A stretch of DNA of 64,000 nt from Actinacidiphila sp. DG2A-62. Its GTDB lineage: Bacteria > Actinomycetota > Actinomycetes > Streptomycetales > Streptomycetaceae. Below, in pieces: positions 55,428-62,950 of this stretch (position 1 is the stretch's first letter; the number at the start of each line of letters is the position of its first letter). Where the stretch lies: NCBI RefSeq assembly GCF_035825295.1, contig NZ_JAYMGI010000002.1, positions 6,377,501 through 6,441,500 on the forward strand, in the 5' to 3' direction. Below the pieces are notes generated by a model that saw nothing but the letters and a program-made list of their open reading frames with translations, did no database searches and had not been told where the DNA came from. The position numbers and the translations under genes are program-made.

Positions 55428-55729
55428 AGGGGCGCGGCGACCTGCGCGCCGCCAACGCGCTGAGCGTTCACCCCAGGGGCGCGGGGAACTGCGCGACAAG
55501 CCACAGCGGACCCGCGGCCGGGCTCGGCGGATACGGGGCAGACGCGTGGCCGGTCTTTGAGGGGCGCGGGGAACTGCGCGACAAGCCACAGCGGACCCGC
55601 GGCCGGGCACGGCGGATACGGGGCAGACGCGTAGCCGGTCTTTGAGGGGCGCGGGGAACTGCGCGACAAGCCACAGCGGACCCGCGGCCGGGCACGGCGA
55701 ATACGGGGCAGACGGGTGGCCGGCTCTAA
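55428..55729. repeat. Intergenic 85-bp direct repeat, three full copies plus a partial one
   Basis: Full copies start at 55475, 55560 and 55645, exactly 85 bases apart, each beginning AGGGGCGCGGGGAACTGCGC. A truncated, diverged copy starts at 55428. The copies differ at only a few bases. The core GGGGCGCGGGGAACTGCGCGAC is a very common Streptomyces intergenic element as I recall. The array fills the space between two convergent genes, where transcription from both sides ends. Confidence 0.92.
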
Positions 55730-55747
55730 AGTGAAGCCGAGCACTGA

Positions 55748-57280
55748 TCAGCCGCCGCGGATCGGCAACCCGGCGGGGGAGGACGCCGCGGCCTCGCGGT
55801 CGAGGCGGGACTGAAGCGTGGTCAGCGTGGCCGACGAGATCGCGTGAGCGTCATAGAGGCGGCGCAGCTCCGCGCGCTGCGCCGCGATGACGTGGAGGCG
55901 CAGCTCGCGGGCCGCCGCCTCGTCGGGCGCGGCCAGCGCCGCGCGCTGATGGGCGACCACGGCCGGCGGAAACCCCCCACCCGCCGCGGCGAGTTCGTCG
56001 AGCCGCGCGTGCGCCGCACGGGCCAGCGCCGCCCGCGCCTCGTCCTCCTCGCGGGCCACCCGGTGCGGCGCGACCGCGAGCCCCGACCGCGCGACCAGCG
56101 GCGCCAGCGTGAACCCCTGCACGACCAGCGTGACCACCACCACCGCCGTGGTCAGCACCAGGACCAGCGGACGCCCCGGCAACGGCCCCCCGCCGTCGGC
56201 GACCAGAGGCACCGACAGCGCCGCGGCCAGCGGCATCACCCCGCGGGTACCGGCCCAGGACGCCACCGCCGCGTCCGGCCACGACGGCCGCAGCCGCGCC
56301 GGCCCCGCGACCGCGGTCAGGACCACCATCCAGACCAGGCGCAGCACGACCAGCACCCCGGCCAGCGCGAGCGCCTGGAGGGGCCACCGGCCCGACCCGG
56401 GCGGCAGATCGCCGACCAGCTCCGGCAGCGTCAGCCCGATCACCCCGAACACGACGCTCTCCAGCACGAACACCACCACCCCGTACACCGCCTCCCGGTG
56501 GAGGCGCACGCGCGCGTCGCCGAGCCGGTGCCCGGAGCGGCCGAGCAGCACCCCCGCGACGACCACCGCGGTGACGCCCGACGCGTGCGCGGACTCCGCG
56601 AGCACGTACGCCGCGTACGGCGTCACCAGCGCGATCACCGTGTCCAGCACGGGGTCCGCGGTACGCCGGCGCAGCAGCGCCACCACCCCCGCGACCACCG
56701 CGCCGACCACGCTGCCGCCCCCGGCCAGCACCGCGAACCGGCCGATCGCCGACCCCGCGTGCACCGGCCCGGCCGCGACCGCCACACCGATCGCCACCTT
56801 GAAGAGCACCAGCGACGTCGCGTCGTTGAACAGGCTCTCCGCCTGCACCAGCACCTGGGTGCGGCCGGGCAGCGGGAGCCGGCGGCCGAGCGCGGTCACC
56901 GCCACCGGATCGGTGCTCGACAGGATCGCGCCCAGCACGAAGGCCGTCGCCGGCGAGAGCCCGGTCAGCGCGCTCGCCGTGAACGCCACCGCCGCCGCCG
57001 AGGCCAGCACCAGGCCGAACGCCAGCACCGTCACCGGACGCCAGACGGTCCGCAGATCGCGTAGGGGCAGCTCCTCGGCCGAGGCGTACAGCAGCGGCGG
57101 CAGCACGACCAGCGCGATCGCCTCCGGCGGCACGTGCAGCTCGGGCGTCCCGGGCACCAGCGCCACGCCGAGTCCGGCCAGCACGAGGAGGGACGGCGCG
57201 GGGATGTCGCGCAGCCGGGCGAAGGTGGCCACGGCGGTGGCCAGGATCACGAGGAGCAGAACGGTCGCCACGGTGTGCAC
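55748..57280 (-). CDS. Na+/H+ antiporter, CPA1 family
   Basis: GTG 57280 gives 510 residues with about 12 membrane helices. The CPA1 hallmarks AILSSTDPVAVTALG and QAESLFNDATSLVLFKVA are present, including the Asn-Asp pair in helix 5 that binds the cation. SWAGTRGVMPLAAALSVPL is the conserved Arg helix. A ~110-residue cytoplasmic tail is helical and Ala/Arg/Glu-rich. It exchanges cytoplasmic Na+ (or K+) for external H+. Its 3' end meets the 85-bp repeat array. The zinc-free reductase gene upstream is on the same strand after 139 bases. Confidence 0.93.
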   Translation of the reverse strand: MHTVATVLLLVILATAVATFARLRDIPAPSLLVLAGLGVALVPGTPELHVPPEAIALVVLPPLLYASAEELPLRDLRTVWRPVTVLAFGLVLASAAAVAFTASALTGLSPATAFVLGAILSSTDPVAVTALGRRLPLPGRTQVLVQAESLFNDATSLVLFKVAIGVAVAAGPVHAGSAIGRFAVLAGGGSVVGAVVAGVVALLRRRTADPVLDTVIALVTPYAAYVLAESAHASGVTAVVVAGVLLGRSGHRLGDARVRLHREAVYGVVVFVLESVVFGVIGLTLPELVGDLPPGSGRWPLQALALAGVLVVLRLVWMVVLTAVAGPARLRPSWPDAAVASWAGTRGVMPLAAALSVPLVADGGGPLPGRPLVLVLTTAVVVVTLVVQGFTLAPLVARSGLAVAPHRVAREEDEARAALARAAHARLDELAAAGGGFPPAVVAHQRAALAAPDEAAARELRLHVIAAQRAELRRLYDAHAISSATLTTLQSRLDREAAASSPAGLPIRGG

Positions 57281-57419
57281 GTACGGGGTCTCCTGACCGC
57301 GTTACGGGGCCCCGCCGCGCCTCCCGCGGCAGTCCGTCCCCGTGCCGACCAGGCTTCCCGGCACACCGCGTCGATCCTAACCCGGACCCGTGCGCCCGTC
57401 GGGTCCGTCCCGCCCCCGC

Positions 57420-58349
57420 TCAGGGCACCAGCACCAGGCGGTCCCCGCCGGCGTCCGCGGTCCACGCCGTCTCGACCTGCGCGAGCGGCACCGCCCGCGC
57501 CCGCACGTCGAAGGCGCCCTCCGCCACCGCCGTCGCCAGCTCGGGGAGTTCGGCGACGATGTCGCGGCCCGGCACCGACCCGATGCCGCTGCCGACGATC
57601 TGCAGCCGCGCCGAGCGCAGCGCCGCGGACGGGATCGGCGCCTCCAGGCCGCCCACCGAGCCGATCTGCACCCAGGTCAGCTGCGCCGCGCGGTCCGCGC
57701 GGGCGGTGAGCACGTCGACCATGGCCCGCGCGGTCGGCGCCCCCCAGACGTAGTCGAGCACCACGTCGACATCGGCCGCGCCGGTCAGGTCGTCGAGGGT
57801 GCACACGGCGTCCGCGCCGAGCGCCCGCAGCGGGGCGAGCCGCCGCGGGTCGCGCCCCGCGGCGATCACCTGGGACGCGCCGAACCGCTTGGCGACCTGG
57901 ACCGCCATCCGGCCCGCGCTGCCGGTCGCGCCCAGGACCAGCACCCGCCCGCCCGCGGTGAAGCCGATCCGCCGGCGCAGCGCGATCCAGGAGGACATCG
58001 CCGGGTTCATCGCCGCGGCCAGCAGCACCGGGTCGGCGTCCGGGGGCAGCAGGACGCTGCGGCCGGTCTCGATCACCGTCCGCTCGGCCATCGTGCCGAG
58101 CGCGGTGTCGTGCGCGACGGCGTAGCGCAGCCGGCCCTCGCCGTCGCGTACGACCGCGTCCACGCCCGGGACCAGCGGGAGTTCGCCGGTGCTGGTGTAG
58201 TGCGAGCCGTTCGCCTGCGAGCGCACGCGGGGGTGCAGCGCGGCGGCGAGGACCTCGACCACCGCCTCGCCCCGGCCGCCCGCGACCGGCTCGGGGTGCT
58301 CGGTGTAGCGCGGCGGCGAGCCGAACGACGTGACGACGGCGGCGTGCAT
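57420..58349 (-). CDS. Zinc-free MDR-family quinone/alkenal oxidoreductase
   Basis: ATG 58349 with GGAG upstream gives 309 residues. The frame is open further upstream but only by chance, across the divergent MarR gene. The N-terminal GroES-like domain is followed by the cofactor domain with RVLVLGATGSAGRMAVQVAK and AAGRDPRRLAPLRALGAD. No catalytic-zinc Cys/His set is seen. It probably uses NADPH to reduce an electrophile. Two copies of a 21-bp operator lie directly upstream, shared with the divergent MarR gene, so it is likely induced by the MarR ligand. Confidence 0.9.
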   Translation of the reverse strand: MHAAVVTSFGSPPRYTEHPEPVAGGRGEAVVEVLAAALHPRVRSQANGSHYTSTGELPLVPGVDAVVRDGEGRLRYAVAHDTALGTMAERTVIETGRSVLLPPDADPVLLAAAMNPAMSSWIALRRRIGFTAGGRVLVLGATGSAGRMAVQVAKRFGASQVIAAGRDPRRLAPLRALGADAVCTLDDLTGAADVDVVLDYVWGAPTARAMVDVLTARADRAAQLTWVQIGSVGGLEAPIPSAALRSARLQIVGSGIGSVPGRDIVAELPELATAVAEGAFDVRARAVPLAQVETAWTADAGGDRLVLVP

Positions 58350-58376
58350 GGCGACTCCAGGGAGGGATCGGCGAAA

Positions 58377-58425
58377 ATGGTTGGCGTTACGAACCATTGC
58401 ATTATTGGTTGGCATTACGAACCAT
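58377..58425. promoter_or_regulatory. Duplicated 21-bp MarR operator
   Basis: Site 1 (58377-58397) is ATGGTT-9 bases-AACCAT. Site 2 (58405-58425) is the same in 19 of 21 positions and in the same orientation, 28 bases apart. Both lie between the reductase start (58349) and the MarR start (58446), and site 1 is close to the reductase ribosome site. Confidence 0.75.
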
Positions 58426-58445
58426 GTCAAGTAGAGTCCTGGGTC

Positions 58446-58994
58446 ATGAGCGGCGAGACGGTCGAGGCGGCGCGGGACGCGGTGGGCCACCGGGGGGTGC
58501 GCACCGGCGCGGACGGCGTCCCGGCCGCCGACGCCGTCCCCGCCGCCCCCGGAGTCGACGGCGTCGACGGCGTCGACGGCGCGGACGAGGAGCGGTTCGT
58601 GGACGCACTCGCGACCAGCGCGTTCGTCGTGATGGGCACGCTGACCCGGATCGGCGCCGAGCACGACCTCTCGCTGACCCAGATGCGCGTCCTCGGCATC
58701 CTGCGCGACCGCCGGCCGCGGATGGCCGAACTGGCCGACCACCTCGGGCTGGAGAAGTCGACCATGTCCGGCCTGGTCGCCCGCGCCGAGCGGCGCGGAC
58801 TGCTCGCCCGCGCCAAGAGCCCCTCCGACGGCCGCGCCATCGACGTCTTCCTCACCGACGCCGGCCTCGACCTCGCCACCCGCGTGCACGACGAGGTGCG
58901 CCGGGCCCTCACCCCGCTGACCGGCGCCCTCGACGCGCGCGACGCGCGTACGGTCACCCGCCTGCTGGAGCGGATGCTCGGCGACCCCTTCTGA
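58446..58994 (+). CDS. MarR-family transcriptional regulator
   Basis: ATG 58446 gives 182 residues. A ~48-residue N-terminal tail (ADAVPAAPGVDGVDGVDGAD) with a short GVD repeat precedes the MarR fold. The winged HTH has PRMAELADHLGLEKSTMSGL and VARAERRGLLARAKSPSDGR. It is divergent from the reductase gene and the intervening 96 bases hold two near-identical operators. The last 41 bases overlap the convergent MFS gene on the other strand. Confidence 0.92.
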   Translation: MSGETVEAARDAVGHRGVRTGADGVPAADAVPAAPGVDGVDGVDGADEERFVDALATSAFVVMGTLTRIGAEHDLSLTQMRVLGILRDRRPRMAELADHLGLEKSTMSGLVARAERRGLLARAKSPSDGRAIDVFLTDAGLDLATRVHDEVRRALTPLTGALDARDARTVTRLLERMLGDPF

Positions 58995-60507
58995 CCCCGA
59001 ACCGCGCCGCGCCCGCAGCCGCGTCATCCGCGGACGCGGACCTCTCCCCCGCGGGACCTCCCGGGCCGCCGGGGCCGCCGGACGCCGCGCCCCGCAGCGG
59101 CACCTCCCTGACGCACAGCGCGAGCACGAACGCGACCGCGCACACCCCCGCCGCCAGCAGGAAGATGTGCCGGGTCCCGGTGGCCACGCCGTGCGCGTAC
59201 GCCGCGGTGTGCGGGCCGCCGGCCGGTCCGTGGCCGGTGGCCGCTGTCAGCAGCGAGCCGAAGGCCGCCACCCCCAGCGAGCCGCCGAGGGTGCGGAACA
59301 GAGCGGTGGTCCCGGAGGCCGCGCCGATGTCGCGCATCGCCACGCTGTTTTGCGCGATCGTGCCGGACATCTGCATGGTCAGGCCGAGCCCGGCACCCGC
59401 GATCATCAGATACGCGCTGGTCAGCCAGAATGACGTGCCCGCGCCCATCGACGCGAGCAGCAGCATCCCCGCGGTCAGCAGCGCCGTGCCCGCGACCGGG
59501 AACACCTTGTAGCGCCCGGTGCGCGACATCGCCTTGCCCGCGAACGTTGACACCACCGCCACTGGCGCCATCAGCGGGAGCAGCAGCAGCCCGGAGTCGG
59601 AGACCGAGGCGTGCTGCACTGTCTGCTGGTATAGCGGCACGTACAGCGAGCAGCCGAACATCACCACGCCGACCGCGGCGAGCATCCCCACTGACAAAGG
59701 GAAGTTGCGGTGCCCGGTGAACATCCGCAGCGGCAGGACGGGTTCAACCGCGCGCCGTTCGCGGGCGAGGAAGCCGGCGCCGGCGGCGAGCGCGACGCCC
59801 GCGGCGGTCAGCACCTGCCAGGACCCCCATGCGTAGGTGCTGCCGGCCCACGTCGTGCCGAGCACGGTAGCCGAGATCGCCGCGGTCATCAGCGCGATGC
59901 CGGACCAGTCGACGCGCGCGGCCCCCCGGGCGGCCGGCAGGCGCAGCATCACCGCGACCCAGACCAGCGCGACGACGCCGATCGGCAGGTTGAGGTAGAA
60001 GGCCCAGCGCCAGCCGAGGTGCCCGGTGATCTGGCCGCCGAGCAGCGGGCCGCCGACCGTGCCGACAGCCATCACCGACGCGGTCATGCCCTGGTACCTG
60101 CCACGTTCGCGCGGCGGCACGAGCGAGGCGACGAGCGCCAGCGCCCCCGCGCCCAGCCCGCCGGCGCCGAGGCCTTGGAGCGCGCGGAAGCCGATGAGCT
60201 GGGTCATCGATCGGGACGCGCCGCTCAGGCACGAGCCGAGGAGGAACACCGCGATCGAGATCAGGAACAGCCGCTTGCGGCCGTAGAGGTCGCCGAGCTT
60301 TCCCCATACCGGGGTGGAGACGGCGGTGGTCAGGGCGTAGGCGGTGACGACCCAGGAGATGTGGTCCAGGCCGCCGAGGTCGCGGACGATCGTCGGCATC
60401 GCGGTGCCGACGACGTTGGTGTCGAGCATCGCCAGCAGCATGGCGAGCATCACGCCGAGCAGGACCAGGCGGGTGCGGCGAGGCGTCTCGGCCGGGGGCG
60501 GGGACAT
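58954..60507 (-). CDS. MFS multidrug exporter, DHA2 (EmrB/QacA) family
   Basis: ATG 60507 gives 517 residues with about 14 helices. LAMLDTNVVGTAMPTIVRDL is motif D1, GKLGDLYGRKRLFLISIAVF is motif A, and GTVGGPLLGGQITGHLGWRW is motif C, the antiporter motif. The C-terminal ~45 residues are Gly/Pro/Ala-rich and disordered. It overlaps the MarR gene end by 41 bases on the opposite strand. The divergent TetR gene at 60643 and the palindrome between them indicate a drug-inducible pump. Confidence 0.94.
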   Translation of the reverse strand: MSPPPAETPRRTRLVLLGVMLAMLLAMLDTNVVGTAMPTIVRDLGGLDHISWVVTAYALTTAVSTPVWGKLGDLYGRKRLFLISIAVFLLGSCLSGASRSMTQLIGFRALQGLGAGGLGAGALALVASLVPPRERGRYQGMTASVMAVGTVGGPLLGGQITGHLGWRWAFYLNLPIGVVALVWVAVMLRLPAARGAARVDWSGIALMTAAISATVLGTTWAGSTYAWGSWQVLTAAGVALAAGAGFLARERRAVEPVLPLRMFTGHRNFPLSVGMLAAVGVVMFGCSLYVPLYQQTVQHASVSDSGLLLLPLMAPVAVVSTFAGKAMSRTGRYKVFPVAGTALLTAGMLLLASMGAGTSFWLTSAYLMIAGAGLGLTMQMSGTIAQNSVAMRDIGAASGTTALFRTLGGSLGVAAFGSLLTAATGHGPAGGPHTAAYAHGVATGTRHIFLLAAGVCAVAFVLALCVREVPLRGAASGGPGGPGGPAGERSASADDAAAGAARFGVRRGRRASAPAGG

Positions 60508-60567
60508 GGCGGATCACTCCTTGTGGAGGGGCGGGGTATCGGTGGCGCCTCCAGAAAAGCACACTCG

Positions 60568-60580
60568 TGCACTAAGTGCA
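60568..60580. promoter_or_regulatory. Palindromic operator between MFS and TetR genes
   Basis: TGCACT-A-AGTGCA is a perfect 13-bp palindrome, 61 bases from the MFS start and 63 bases from the TetR start, in an A+T-richer stretch (60550-60620) that should hold both promoters. Confidence 0.65.
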
Positions 60581-60642
60581 ACTGTACAACTTTTGGTAAG
60601 AGTCGCTATATGGTGCCGTGCCGGAAGTGATATCGTGGCGCC

Positions 60643-61242
60643 ATGAGCGCCACGAGCGTGTCGGCGATCGGCCGGCGGGAGCGGAAGAAGGCGGCTACGC
60701 GGGCCGCCCTGGCCGACGCCGCCCTGCGGATGTTTCTGGAGCGCGGGTACGACAACGTCACCGTGCGGGAGATCGCCGACGCCGCGGACGTGTCCACGAC
60801 GACGCTGCTCAAGCATTTCCCGAGCAAGGAGGCGCTCGTCTTCGACCGGGACACCGAACTGGAGGCGGCCCTGGTCGGCGCGGTGACCGACCGCCCGGCC
60901 GGCGTCTCGGTGCCGCGGGCACTGCGCGACTACATCGCCCGCACCCGCATCGACCTGTTCACCACCGACGAGCGCGACGAATTCCTGGATCTGGTGCGCG
61001 CCACGCCGGCGCTGAGCGAGTACTGGCACAAGATGCTGATGCGCCACCAGGACGCGCTGGCTCGCGCGATTGCCGCGGAGACCTCCGCGCCGAGCGACGA
61101 CCCCCGGTGCGCGGCGCTGGCCCACTTCGCGCTGGAGGCCTCCGCGCTGGCCGGCCGGGCAGCCGACCCGCTCGCCGCTGTCTACGCGGCCTTCGACCTG
61201 CTCGAACGCGGCTGGGGCGCAGGCGCCGGGGACGGCGTGTGA
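60643..61242 (+). CDS. TetR-family transcriptional regulator
   Basis: ATG 60643 gives 199 residues. The HTH is VTVREIADAADVSTTTLLKH, followed by FPSKEALVFDRD. Thr in the third recognition position and LLKHFPSKE are typical of repressors beside DHA2 exporters. The ligand domain is helical. It diverges from the MFS gene around a central palindrome. It probably represses the pump and itself until a toxic ligand binds. Confidence 0.93.
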   Translation: MSATSVSAIGRRERKKAATRAALADAALRMFLERGYDNVTVREIADAADVSTTTLLKHFPSKEALVFDRDTELEAALVGAVTDRPAGVSVPRALRDYIARTRIDLFTTDERDEFLDLVRATPALSEYWHKMLMRHQDALARAIAAETSAPSDDPRCAALAHFALEASALAGRAADPLAAVYAAFDLLERGWGAGAGDGV

Positions 61243-61355
61243 GCACCGGGTTACGCCCTCCTCTCCGCCCGGCCCGTGCGGCGGTCAGCGGGACCTGACC
61301 GCCCTGTAACCGCGCGCTCACGCGGCCGCAAGGGCCGGCGGCCACGGTGGGAGCC

Positions 61356-61793
61356 ATGACCGACACCGCACCGTCCGCGTCCACCCCGGAAGCCGTATCC
61401 GCGCCCGCGTCCGCCTCGGAGCCCGGCACGTCCGCGCCCGCCACGCTGTTCGACCGGCTCGGCGGCGAGCCCGCCGTCGCGGCCGTCGTCGACCTCTTCT
61501 ACGCCCGGGTGCTCGCCGACGGCGACCTCGCGCCGTACTTCGCCGGCGTGGACACCGACCGGCTGGCGCAGCACCAGCGGCGCTTCATCGGGCAGGCGCT
61601 CGGCGCCGCCCGCCCCTACTCCGGCCGCTCGATGCGCAAGGCCCACGCGCACCTGGGCATCACCCCGGCCGCCTTCGCGCGCGTGGTGGAGCACCTCGCC
61701 GCCGCGCTCGCCGAGGCGGGCGCGGACGACGCCGCGATCGCCGAAGTCGCCGCGCTGCTCGGGCCGTTGGAAGAGGAGATCGTCACCGCGTGA
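61356..61793 (+). CDS. Truncated haemoglobin, group I (GlbN-like)
   Basis: ATG 61356 with GGGAG upstream gives 145 residues. After a ~28-residue Ala/Ser/Pro tail comes the 2-on-2 globin fold: TLFDRLGGEPAVAAVVDLFY, HQRRFIGQALG, YSGRSMRKAHAHLGI (proximal His F8 region) and FARVVEHLAAAL. Group I members bind O2 and NO and often detoxify NO. The gene ends 11 bases inside the convergent regulator gene. No reductase or hmp partner is adjacent. Confidence 0.9.
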   Translation: MTDTAPSASTPEAVSAPASASEPGTSAPATLFDRLGGEPAVAAVVDLFYARVLADGDLAPYFAGVDTDRLAQHQRRFIGQALGAARPYSGRSMRKAHAHLGITPAAFARVVEHLAAALAEAGADDAAIAEVAALLGPLEEEIVTA

Positions 61794-62760
61794 AGGCGCG
61801 GCGGTAGGCGGTCGGGGTGGTGTTCAGGGCGCGGCGGAAGTGCAGCCGGAGGTTGGCCGCCGTGCCGAGGCCGCAATCGTCGGCCACCCGGTCCACCGAG
61901 TGGTCGGTGGTCTCCAGCAGTTCGCGCGCCCGGCCGAGCCGGGCGGTGACCAGCCACTGCAGCGGTGTGGTGCCGGCCTCCTCGGCGAACCGGCGCATGA
62001 AACTGCGCTCCGACATGCCCGCGTGGCGCGCCAACTCCCGTACGGTCAGCGGTTCTCCGAGGCGCTCCAGGGCCCAGGCGCGAGTGCCGGCCAGCGAGGT
62101 GTCGCCGGCCTGCGGCACCGGCGCGGGCACGAACTGCGCCTGGCCGCCGTCGCGGTGCGGCGCCGCGACGATGCTGCGGGCCAGCCGGTTGGCGGCGACC
62201 GCGCCCACGTCGCGCCGCACGATGTGCAGGCACAGGTCGATGCCGCAGCACACGCCGGCCGAGGTCAGCACATCGCCCTCGTCGACGTAGAGCACGTCCC
62301 GTTCGGTCCGCACCCGCGGGAACTCCCGCTCCAGATCGGCGATGTACTGCCAGTGCGTGGTGGCCCGCAGGCCGTCCAGGACGCCCGCGGCGGCCAGCGT
62401 GAACGCGCCGGTGCAGATGGACACCACCCGCCGGCCGCGGTCGCGCGCCTCGGCGAGCAGCTCCAGCACGGCGTCCGGCGCCCGCCGCAGATGCGCCTCC
62501 GCGCCGGGCACGACCACGGTGTCCGCCGCGCGCGCCTCGTCCAGGCCGCCGTCGACCAGCAGCGCGAAGCCCGCGGCGCCCGCCACCCGGTCGGCCGGGC
62601 CGCACAGCGAGACGCGGTACGGGGTCTCCGGGCGCGGACTGAAGATCTGCAGCGGGATCGCGACATCGAGCGGCGTGACACCGTCGAGGGCGAGGACGGC
62701 CACGCGGTGGACGGCGGCGGTGGTGGCACGGGTGGCACGGGTGGCGGTCGCGGCGGTCAT
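61783..62760 (-). CDS. GlxA-type AraC-family regulator with DJ-1/PfpI domain
   Basis: ATG 62760 with GAGG upstream gives 325 residues. The N-terminal class I glutamine amidotransferase-like (DJ-1/PfpI) domain covers about residues 17-190, with RVAVLALDGVTPLDVAIPLQ, the nucleophile-elbow region VVSICTGAFTLAAAG and GVCCGIDLCLHIV. The C-terminal AraC HTH pair (about 225-320) has LTVRELARHAGMSERSFMRR and VDRVADDCGLGTAANLRLHF. Such proteins sense small molecules through the first domain. It diverges from the MFS gene at 62947 and may control it. It overlaps glbN by 11 bases at its 3' end. Confidence 0.93.
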   Translation of the reverse strand: MTAATATRATRATTAAVHRVAVLALDGVTPLDVAIPLQIFSPRPETPYRVSLCGPADRVAGAAGFALLVDGGLDEARAADTVVVPGAEAHLRRAPDAVLELLAEARDRGRRVVSICTGAFTLAAAGVLDGLRATTHWQYIADLEREFPRVRTERDVLYVDEGDVLTSAGVCCGIDLCLHIVRRDVGAVAANRLARSIVAAPHRDGGQAQFVPAPVPQAGDTSLAGTRAWALERLGEPLTVRELARHAGMSERSFMRRFAEEAGTTPLQWLVTARLGRARELLETTDHSVDRVADDCGLGTAANLRLHFRRALNTTPTAYRRAFTR

Positions 62761-62845
62761 GACGTGATCCTCATGGCAGGATTCTAACGTAAGCAGGCAA
62801 TTCCGCCACTCGCCTCCCGCCGGACGCCGCACGAGCCTGGAGGCC

Positions 62846-62950
62846 ATGAATGGATCAGACGTCCCCGTCGCCCGCCCGCGGCGCTCCGTGTCCGCGCGCC
62901 GCCTCACCGCCCCGCCCGCGGTCCGCGCCGCCCGCGGAGGCGCCCTGTGA
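62846..62950 (+). CDS. Possible 34-codon leader ORF upstream of MFS gene
   Basis: ATG 62846 with GGAGG two bases upstream opens 34 codons, Arg/Ala/Pro-rich, ending in a TGA that overlaps the MFS GTG start by four bases (GTGA). It may be a coupled leader peptide. The composition is also what random G+C-rich sequence would give, and the ribosome-site spacing is short. Confidence 0.3.
   Translation: MNGSDVPVARPRRSVSARRLTAPPAVRAARGGAL

Noticed and set aside
55475..55729. Regular repeats considered as a CRISPR array
   Set aside because: The whole 85-bp unit is repeated with no variable spacers, and no cas gene is nearby.
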